Of a stretch of DNA of 7,134 nt, positions 1 through 5,690 are shown piece by piece. The translations under genes were made by a program, and so were the position numbers. Below the pieces are notes generated by a model. It did no database searches. It was not told the DNA's origin and saw only the letters and a list, made by a program, of their open reading frames with translations. The stretch comes from Bacteroidota bacterium. GTDB taxonomy: Bacteria > Bacteroidota > Bacteroidia > Bacteroidales > VadinHA17. The DNA is taken from contig DAOVQI010000161.1 in NCBI GenBank assembly GCA_030628785.1, positions 1 to 7,134 of the forward strand, in the 5' to 3' direction. Position 1 is the stretch's first letter. Each line of letters opens with the position of its first letter.

Positions 1-173
1 ACCGTTCGGTACGGGCGGGCATCAAGACAAATAAAACTCAATACCAGCTAAGAAAATTCATTTTGTAAAGAAATGATAATAACCTTAATAATAATACATT
101 AGATAATTATAATGGAAAAATATACTTAAGATTTTAAAAATCAGCATAAAAGGGTAGTAATTAGATATAATTT

Positions 174-226
174 GTCCTCCCAAGGGGATCCCCGCCAAAA
201 GTCGGGCAGGCCTTTGGGAAAAGGAC
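174..226. repeat. Imperfect long hairpin with internal GC-rich hairpin
   Basis: The ends pair as GTCCT (174-178) with AGGAC (222-226), and CCCAAGG (179-185) with CCTTTGGG (211-218) with a one-base bulge. An AAA bulge (219-221) lies between the two stem segments. Inside are a 10-bp palindrome, GGGGATCCCC (184-193), and a small hairpin, CCCG (191-194) with CGGG (203-206), closed by an AAAA loop. The block is GC-rich in an AT-rich intergenic region. It resembles the short palindromic intergenic repeats found dispersed in many bacterial genomes. Whether it acts as DNA or RNA cannot be told from one copy. Confidence 0.5.
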
Positions 227-237
227 TCCCATGGAGA

Positions 238-255
238 GGCTAAGAAACCTTAGCC
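238..255. repeat. Perfect 7-bp hairpin GGCTAAG/CTTAGCC
   Basis: GGCTAAG (238-244) and CTTAGCC (249-255) pair perfectly around an AAAC loop. A second copy of the right arm sits at 315-321, so the left arm could pair with either copy. In the second pairing it would enclose the T-shaped foldback at 260-309. The distal copy is followed by TTTTAT, giving a loose resemblance to a terminator read on the + strand. Confidence 0.5.
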
Positions 256-321
256 CTTGCCCTGTGAAATAGTGGCGGAGCCACTACTGCGGAGCAGTAT
301 TTCACAGGGTGAACCTTAGCC
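246..321. repeat. 10-bp direct repeat AACCTTAGCC bracketing the foldback
   Basis: AACCTTAGCC occurs at 246-255 and again at 312-321. The 56 bases between the copies consist almost entirely of the T-shaped foldback. This is the arrangement expected if a small palindromic element inserted and duplicated its target. Alternatively, both copies may belong to one larger composite repeat. Confidence 0.55.
260..309. repeat. T-shaped (three-way) perfect foldback element
   Basis: The outer stem is CCCTGTGAAAT (260-270) with ATTTCACAGGG (299-309), 11 perfect base pairs. The interior is filled exactly by two hairpins: AGTGGC/GCCACT (271-276 and 280-285) and ACTGC/GCAGT (286-290 and 294-298). Both are capped by a GGA triloop inside the same GCGGAGC tip. 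Every base except the two triloops is paired, and no unpaired base is left at the junction. Such a fold could form in single-stranded DNA or in RNA on either strand. No known RNA family was recognised. It may be one copy of a dispersed intergenic repeat. Confidence 0.75.
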
Positions 322-404
322 TTTTATAAGATAAGTTATATCAAAAACTAATCAAAGTAAACCTTTTAATGATTCTAAAATGAAAGAGCAACCGGGCATA
401 ACAA

Positions 405-505
405 GTTGGTATTCGTAATGCCTCACAATCCTTGTTCTTTTCAACATCATTTCGTAAATTAGAACTAATAAAAAACGGGTAAGTTTCGGCACTCCGAATG
501 CCAAC
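405..505. repeat. MITE-like unit with 18-bp imperfect terminal inverted repeats
   Basis: The left arm at 405-422 (GTTGGTATTCGTAATGCC) matches the reverse complement of the right arm at 488-505 (GGCACTCCGAATGCCAAC) at 15 of 18 positions. The 65-base interior is AT-rich and does not encode anything visible. A secondary 8-bp inverted pair, TTGTTCTT (432-439) with AAGAACAA (518-525), interleaves with the main arms. No clean target-site duplication is visible. A TAACAAG heptamer lies at 399-405 and at 514-520. It could be a non-autonomous element or a degraded attachment site, and the family is unknown. Confidence 0.45.
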
Positions 506-570
506 ATATTAGGTAACAAGAACAATAGAATTTGGTCATTTTGAAAATATAAATTTAAATTATAAGTAAA

Positions 571-2424
571 ATGAGAGCTATCGAATCAGATAAGGAACAA
601 AAAATCCGCTTACCTAAAGTATTTAGAGTAAGGAACATCATCTTCAGGGTGATCGTGTTTTATTTTATTTCAGTATCCTTTGTACTTGGTCAGAAGCAGG
701 AGGGAACAATGGCCTTCACCATATCCATGGAAAAGCCAAATACACATTATTATCATGTAGTCTTCCGTTGTGAAGGGATAAAAGCCGAGACACTGGATTT
801 CAAAATACCTGCCTGGACACCAGGGTATTATTGGATCATGGATTTTGCAAAGAACGTGTTTAACTTCCGTGCAGAAGACAGTGAGGGAAATCCATTGGCA
901 TGGGAAAAGATAACAAAAAACACATGGCGGGTCAAATCACATATGGCTGACATCGTTACCTTAAAATATGATGTATATGCATTTAAAGTGTCAGTGGCTG
1001 ATCCCTTCCTGGACGATGGACGGGGCTTCATTTCGCCTGCAGGAATCTTTATGTATATCGCCGACATGATACAACATCCCGTAACACTTACAATTAAACC
1101 ATATCAAAATTGGAGTAAGATCTCCACCGGCCTTGATCCGGTTGAAGAATTACCAAATACATATTTTGCCTCTGATTTCGACATACTTTACGACTGCCCG
1201 ATCCTTCTCGGCAACCAGGAAATTTTATCATTTGAATTTCAGGGAATTCCACATATAATTGCTGTTGAAGATTTGGGCACTTTCGACCGGAGTAAATTTA
1301 TTAATGACCTTAAACGAATTGCGGAAGCGGCAGTATCGATCATAGGTGAAATACCTTACCAGCATTACACTTTTATTATCATGAACAGAGGCATGGGTGG
1401 TCTGGAGCATTCGAATTCCATGGCTGTATATTATAATCCTACCAGACTGAATAACACGAGGGGTTATAAACGATGGTTAAGCTTCATTGCCCATGAATAC
1501 TTTCACCTTTACAATGTTAAGACAATCAGGCCAATTGCACTGGGTCCATTTGATTACGATAAGGAAAACTATACAAAAATGTTATGGGTATCGGAAGGTA
1601 TTACAGTATATTTTGAAGACCTCATTCTCAATCGTGCCGGTTTTCAGACAAGAGATGAATGTCTGGAACAAATTCGCAGAAACATAATGAATCATGAGAA
1701 CATACCAGGTCATCTCTTTCAATCTGCAACCGAGGCCAGCTTTGATACCTGGATACAATTTTTTAATCGGGGGCCAAACAAATCCAATACAACCATTTCT
1801 TATTACGATAAAGGAAGTACACTTGGCTTGCTTTTAGACCTTAAGATTCGTCATGAAACGAAAAACCAAAAGTCTCTGGATGATGTTATGAGGAAACTAT
1901 ATTATGAATTTTACAGAGAGAAGAAAAGAGGCTTTACAGATAAAGAATTTCGCGATGTTTGCGAATATATCGCCGGATGTACACTTAATGTAATATTCGA
2001 TGATTACGCCTCGACGGTTAAGGAAATTGATTATCCTAAGTATTTTGCTTTCGCAGGATTGAATATAGACATTGAACCCAGGGAACTGCCCGGTGCTTAC
2101 CTCGGGGCAATTATACAGGAGAGGGATGGAAAGTTTATCATATCAAATGTTGAGTGGAATTCACCAGCCTGGCATGCCGGTCTCAGCACGCAGGATGAAA
2201 TTATAGAATTGGACGGTACCCCAGCCAACTTGCAGACTCTGGGTGAAATCCTCAAATCAAGAAAGCCAGGAGACAAGATAAAGGTTCTTTTTTCTCACCG
2301 CAATATGAAGCGCAAGGTCGAGGTTGTCCTGGGAAAGAAGGCCGAACGGAATTTCCAAATCAACCCCTTCCCCAACCCTGATCCTCTTCAATCGGCAGTT
2401 TTAAATGATTGGCTGAAAGATTAA
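571..2424 (+). CDS. Secreted M61-family metallopeptidase with C-terminal PDZ domain
   Basis: This is a zinc aminopeptidase-like protein of the M61 (glycyl aminopeptidase) family, predicted to act in the periplasm or at the cell surface. Residues 1-19 are charged, and a hydrophobic signal segment covers about 21-40 (cleavage likely near VLG-Q). The N-terminal beta domain of the family follows, with the typical AWTPGYY at 81-87. The catalytic part has GGLEH at 276-280, the zinc motif HEYFH at 308-312, and the downstream third ligand in WVSEGIT (Glu342). A PDZ-like domain covers about 505-590, with the AGL of its ligand-binding region near 536-538. The length of 617 residues is normal for the family. 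I chose the ATG at 571 because the next in-frame Met (47) would lose the signal peptide. The substrate is unknown, and I infer peptide scavenging or envelope proteolysis from the family only. The downstream neighbour on the same strand is a remnant, so there is no evident operon. Confidence 0.93.
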   Translation: MRAIESDKEQKIRLPKVFRVRNIIFRVIVFYFISVSFVLGQKQEGTMAFTISMEKPNTHYYHVVFRCEGIKAETLDFKIPAWTPGYYWIMDFAKNVFNFRAEDSEGNPLAWEKITKNTWRVKSHMADIVTLKYDVYAFKVSVADPFLDDGRGFISPAGIFMYIADMIQHPVTLTIKPYQNWSKISTGLDPVEELPNTYFASDFDILYDCPILLGNQEILSFEFQGIPHIIAVEDLGTFDRSKFINDLKRIAEAAVSIIGEIPYQHYTFIIMNRGMGGLEHSNSMAVYYNPTRLNNTRGYKRWLSFIAHEYFHLYNVKTIRPIALGPFDYDKENYTKMLWVSEGITVYFEDLILNRAGFQTRDECLEQIRRNIMNHENIPGHLFQSATEASFDTWIQFFNRGPNKSNTTISYYDKGSTLGLLLDLKIRHETKNQKSLDDVMRKLYYEFYREKKRGFTDKEFRDVCEYIAGCTLNVIFDDYASTVKEIDYPKYFAFAGLNIDIEPRELPGAYLGAIIQERDGKFIISNVEWNSPAWHAGLSTQDEIIELDGTPANLQTLGEILKSRKPGDKIKVLFSHRNMKRKVEVVLGKKAERNFQINPFPNPDPLQSAVLNDWLKD

Positions 2425-2478
2425 TAGCAGCTATGCCATATCTCCTTTTTTAAGGGAGTAATTCCTTCAAAGAGGATA

Positions 2479-2535
2479 AAAGATCTGAAGGTGAAGCATA
2501 ATCATCTATAACTAAAGCATTAACGAAAGATCTGA
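2479..2535. repeat. 10-bp direct repeat AAAGATCTGA, two copies
   Basis: AAAGATCTGA occurs at 2479-2488 and 2526-2535, 47 bases apart start to start. Each copy contains the palindrome AGATCT. The pair lies in the 131-base gap between the peptidase and the remnant, and the second copy is about 20 bases before the remnant's ATG. It could be a pair of regulator-binding sites for the broken gene, or chance. Confidence 0.3.
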
Positions 2536-2555
2536 TTTTATATAAAACCACCAGC

Positions 2556-2762
2556 ATGATCAACCTGTCACTCAAATGGATTATTTTTTCCGGCCTGTTT
2601 TTAACTCATTTATTAACTGGCACTACCCAATTAAAAGGTCAAAACAATCAGTATGATAAAGAAATAGTTTATATGCTTACATATGATCACGGGGGTTTGA
2701 TACTTTGGGGCAGTGATCATTTTCAGGAAAGATTGAGAAATGCCGTGCTTACATTGTTTTAG
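2556..2762 (+). pseudogene. 5' remnant of a gene for a secreted protein, truncated
   Basis: The 68 codons hold a convincing signal peptide (about residues 1-29, hydrophobic WIIFSGLFLTHLL, cleavage near KGQ) followed by only about 39 mature residues. The mature part reads like the start of a folded catalytic domain (YMLTYDHGG at 39-47, then HFQERLRNAV) and then ends with LF and a stop. That stop (2760-2762) overlaps the stop codon of the convergent receptor gene (2759-2761), so nothing of the original gene remains downstream. The most economical reading is the 5' end of a larger secreted enzyme whose body was lost at a rearrangement junction near 2757. The motif faintly recalls large secreted Bacteroidetes glycoside hydrolases, but I cannot assign a family. 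Alternatives are a genuine small secreted protein or an assembly chimera. Confidence 0.55.
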
Positions 2763-5176
2763 AATTTATATTTGAAACTGAGAGTAATGACTTGTGTTTC
2801 ATTATAGTTAACGGCATATAAGTCAAAACCATCGCCGGTTATTTCTTTTTCAATCTCAAAGGTATTTAAAATATCGGTAGCTGATACAATAATCTCTGCT
2901 TTGTCTTTTAATGCTTTTTTCTTCAAACCGAAATCAATTGAATATCGCTCTTTAATTTTCCCCTGCGGGAATATATCGGGTGCATAGTAAATACCTGCCA
3001 GTTGAAACTCGGTTTTCCAAGGAAGTCTTATATTGGTATTAAGTTTTATATTCCATGTATTGCTTTTACTTATTGCAAATTCAAAATCCTGGGGATAGGG
3101 ATAAATATGTATACCGGAAAAAAAGTTAACGGTGTTTTGGTACCAGTTAAAACTACCGTTTAGATTCCATTGGTCATTCACCGATTGTTCAAAGGTAAGC
3201 TCGAAACCAAGGTTTGTTCCCTGGCCCAGATTTTGAGGTATGGTATGAACAATGGTATAATCAGATATTGTATCGCTGGTATAAACCCGTGAGAAGATAT
3301 CATCAATTATCCTATAAAAACCAGATAAGTAGGCAGAACTACCTCCCCAGGTTTTTTTATACGCCAGTTCAATTGATTGGGTAAATTGTGGACGAAGGTA
3401 AGGATTTCCCGTTTTTAGGATTTCAGGGTCGTCGTATTTTGGGAAAGGCCTTAATTCAAACTCACTTGGGCGATCAATCCTGTGGTTATAAAATGCCGAT
3501 AACCGGTTTGTTTTATTTATTTTATATGTAATCCTGACATTAGGGAATAGTGAAAAATAATTATATTCGTCAGTTTTGTTATAGTATTGATTATCATTGT
3601 CAATATCGTATTTTACAAAGGTTTGTTCAAGCCGAATTCCAGCCTCGATATCTATTTTGCCCGACTCACGGATATAATTACTGTAAACAGCAAATACGTC
3701 TTCATTATAATCAGACCAATCGCCCAGATATGGGTCAAGAATCGAATTTACACCAGGGGTTATGGTGTATGTAATTGGGATATTTCGAAAATTTATTTTT
3801 GAACCAAGTTCTAGTCTTCCATGTTTTAATGGCTTTACATAATCTGTAAAGAAAATATGAACGTATTCATAATTAGTAAGAAAGGTTTCGTCAACCGAAT
3901 TTCTTACGGCACTTGAATCGGTGAATGGAAACAGTTCATCTTCGCCTCCACCGGTATAAAGGTATCCAGCGCTAAGCTCATGACCCGGTTGTTGAAATTT
4001 ATGGTTGTAATGGGCAGAATAGTTAATGAATTTGGTTCTTTCATCTTCTTCCCATGTCCAAAAACGTATACGTTTGCCGGTTTCTAAATCATCATAAGGC
4101 ACATGCCCCCGGTCTATATGGTATTCATCATCCCACAAGGTAAATAGAGTTAGCATGTTGGCATCGTTTATATACCAGTCAAGACCACCTTTAATATTGT
4201 ATAGTTGCTGCGTACGGTTTTCAAGAAACTGTGAGGTAATATCCGGGGTCTCATCAGAATAATGCCGGGTTGTAAACTCATTGGCGTTTACTCTTTTGCG
4301 CATCATGCCATCGGTCTGAAGGAAAAAATTGACTTTATTTGTCCGGTAATTAATACTTAAACTTAGATTCGGTTTTGGAGTAAATGAATATTTATCCATT
4401 ATACCGGAAAGGTTTTCTTGTCTGGTTATCAGCTCACCTAAACCAAAAGCAAAACCGGCTTCACCGTTAAATCCTGTTTCTTTTTCCTTTTTGTAGACAA
4501 TATTCACGATACCTGCCATCCCTTTGGCATCATATTTCGCACTAGGATTGGTAATGATTTCTATCCGTTCAATATTTGATGCTGGGATATTGTCAAGACC
4601 TTTTTGATCTCCGAAACCTGTAAGGCTTGATTGTTTTCCATCAATAAGTACAGAAACTTTATCGCTACCCCTGAGCAATACTTTCCCTTCAGGATTGATA
4701 GTTACGCCTGGAAGATTACGCATGGCATCCAAAACCGAACCTCCGGATTGTGAAATATTGTCGGCAATCTCGAAGTTTTTTTTGTCAAGGGCAGACGAAA
4801 CAATCTCTTTCTTGGCTGTAACAATAACTTCGTCTAATTGTTCCAGTGCAGGTTCCAATACAATTTTACCCAAATCGAATATATTATTTAACTCCCCGAC
4901 TAAAAGAGGAATATTTATAGTAATATACCCTATAAAAGAGCAGGAAACAATATACTCCCCCCTGGGAATCCCTGACAAAGAAAACCTCCCATCATCGCCT
5001 GCAATAGTACCGGTTATCATTTGATTATCAGAAATAGTATTTAGGGTGATTGATGCAAAAGGTAAAGGTTCATTTGTTGTGTTGTCGTAAATACGTCCAG
5101 AAACGGTGGCAATATCTTGGGCAAATAAGCAGCTTTCTACAAATAACAACAATAATGGAAGAACATATTTTTTCAT
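2759..5176 (-). CDS. TonB-dependent outer membrane receptor (regulatory-like domain, plug, beta-barrel)
   Basis: This is an 805-residue outer-membrane protein predicted to import a ligand using energy from TonB. Residues 1-19 are a signal peptide (cleavage before Gln20). Residues about 23-108 form the carboxypeptidase-regulatory-like beta domain (VSGRIYD, PLPFASITL, GRFSLSGIPRGEYIVSCSFIGY). DEVIVTAKK at 115-123 leads into the plug (about 125-230, with LLRGSDKVSVLIDG, then RIEIITNPSAKYDAKGMAGIVNI). The rest is a beta-barrel rich in aromatic alternating strands that ends in YKF, the C-terminal Phe expected for barrel insertion. The architecture matches the 'outer membrane beta-barrel family protein' group (OMP_b-brl_3-like) rather than a classical SusC, and no SusD partner is present. 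The ATG is preceded by an AAAAGG purine run. The gene is intact. The ligand is unknown, and metal, peptide or other small substrates are all possible. Confidence 0.93.
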   Translation of the reverse strand: MKKYVLPLLLLFVESCLFAQDIATVSGRIYDNTTNEPLPFASITLNTISDNQMITGTIAGDDGRFSLSGIPRGEYIVSCSFIGYITINIPLLVGELNNIFDLGKIVLEPALEQLDEVIVTAKKEIVSSALDKKNFEIADNISQSGGSVLDAMRNLPGVTINPEGKVLLRGSDKVSVLIDGKQSSLTGFGDQKGLDNIPASNIERIEIITNPSAKYDAKGMAGIVNIVYKKEKETGFNGEAGFAFGLGELITRQENLSGIMDKYSFTPKPNLSLSINYRTNKVNFFLQTDGMMRKRVNANEFTTRHYSDETPDITSQFLENRTQQLYNIKGGLDWYINDANMLTLFTLWDDEYHIDRGHVPYDDLETGKRIRFWTWEEDERTKFINYSAHYNHKFQQPGHELSAGYLYTGGGEDELFPFTDSSAVRNSVDETFLTNYEYVHIFFTDYVKPLKHGRLELGSKINFRNIPITYTITPGVNSILDPYLGDWSDYNEDVFAVYSNYIRESGKIDIEAGIRLEQTFVKYDIDNDNQYYNKTDEYNYFSLFPNVRITYKINKTNRLSAFYNHRIDRPSEFELRPFPKYDDPEILKTGNPYLRPQFTQSIELAYKKTWGGSSAYLSGFYRIIDDIFSRVYTSDTISDYTIVHTIPQNLGQGTNLGFELTFEQSVNDQWNLNGSFNWYQNTVNFFSGIHIYPYPQDFEFAISKSNTWNIKLNTNIRLPWKTEFQLAGIYYAPDIFPQGKIKERYSIDFGLKKKALKDKAEIIVSATDILNTFEIEKEITGDGFDLYAVNYNETQVITLSFKYKF

Positions 5177-5537
5177 AACCTTTTAAAATAATAAAACCAT
5201 AAAAACCAAGAAAACTATTTTGAAGACATTTTGAATTTTAATATTAGACCTGATTAATTACTGAATTATTCCGGGAAGACTAAAATAAACAATCAAAGAG
5301 CGCAAGTAAAACAAAAATTCTTTCAAGTTTCATATTTCAATTCAATTTTAATAGCCTTGTGCTTAACGATTGTGCAAACGAAATTTTGTTTATACAACAA
5401 ATTTAAATCAAGTTAAAAAAAATATCCCATTTTTTACTGCGTAAATACAGGGGAGGATTAAGATAAATTTTCAAGCCTAATCTACGATTGAAATTATTTG
5501 GGGGAGTATTATTTAATGGTAATACTTTTAAATCACT

Positions 5538-5568
5538 TTTGTCTGTTCTGGGATTACTTCTCGTTTTT
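5538..5568 (+). promoter_or_regulatory. Weak candidate promoter for the recombinase
   Basis: TTTG at 5538-5541 is followed after exactly 19 bases by TCGTTTTT (5561-5568), which matches 4 of the 6 fixed positions of the Bacteroidetes -7 element TAnnTTTG. The spacing agrees with the known consensus (TTTG, 19-21 bases, TAnnTTTG) but the -7 match is poor. The transcript would start some 115 bases before the ATG and include the repeat cluster at 5613-5650. Confidence 0.22.
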
Positions 5569-5612
5569 TATAATATCTCCCTTTTCTAAGCATTTAAAAC
5601 ATATGATTTATC

Positions 5613-5650
5613 CGTTTACAAACGACTATAAACGTTTATTAACCGACTAT
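5613..5650. promoter_or_regulatory. Cluster of AAACG/CGTTT inverted and CGACTAT direct repeats
   Basis: CGTTTACAAACG (5613-5624) is an inverted repeat of CGTTT around a 2-base centre. ATAAACGTTTAT (5628-5639) is a perfect 12-bp palindrome containing the same pentamer. CGACTAT occurs at 5623-5629 and 5644-5650, exactly 21 bases apart (two helical turns). The cluster ends 40 bases before the ATG of the recombinase gene. It fits either an operator for autoregulation or core sites bound by the recombinase itself. The sequence cannot decide between them. Confidence 0.45.
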
Positions 5651-5690
5651 TTAATTTGTGACGCTTAATTTTACCGGAAAAGAAAAAGCC

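Larger units (their letters stand above)
1..570. other. 570-bp noncoding leader region with structured repeats
   Basis: I see no supportable gene here. All three + frames are short and the first stops come within about 70 bases, so a tail of an upstream gene at the very left edge (1-68) can be neither shown nor excluded. Positions 61-170 are plain AT-rich sequence without visible structure. Positions 174-321 form a dense run of hairpins that is much GC-richer than its surroundings. Positions 405-505 form a long inverted-repeat unit. The last 45 bases before the peptidase start are AT-rich and would hold its promoter. The only Bacteroidetes-like motif there is a -7-like TAAATTTA at 550-557, with a TTTG at 531-534 that sits closer than the usual spacing. 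Confidence 0.6.
5177..5690. promoter_or_regulatory. 514-bp divergent intergenic region between receptor and recombinase
   Basis: This AT-rich region holds no supportable gene and must carry the promoters of both flanking genes. For the receptor (- strand), TAGTTTTC about 36 bases before the ATG is close to the Bacteroidetes -7 element TAnnTTTG, but no TTTG lies at the proper distance upstream. For the recombinase, see 5538-5568. A segment at 5354-5373 resembles sequence at the other side of the receptor gene (2742-2757). A repeat cluster lies at 5613-5650. The length is generous for two simple promoters, which leaves room for an attachment site. Confidence 0.55.

Noticed and set aside
1..68. 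Open frames at the left edge, possibly the end of an upstream gene on + or the start of one on -
   Set aside because: All three + frames are open for only a few codons, no family is recognisable, and the stretch is too short to support a partial gene.
174..321. Known structured RNA (RNase P, tmRNA, 6S, riboswitch) or group II intron end
   Set aside because: No conserved core motif of these families could be recognised in the hairpin block.
2442..2458. Hairpin CTCCTT-TTTT-AAGGGAG after the peptidase stop as a terminator
   Set aside because: The stem is short with a bulge and is followed by TAATTCC rather than a T-run, so it is too weak to call.
3550..3802. Two overlapping + strand open frames opposite the receptor
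   Set aside because: They are antisense to an intact, well-supported coding region and show no recognisable domain or start signal.
4695..5024. 109-codon + strand open frame opposite the receptor's N-terminal region
   Set aside because: It is antisense to conserved plug and regulatory-domain sequence and its composition is explained by the real gene.
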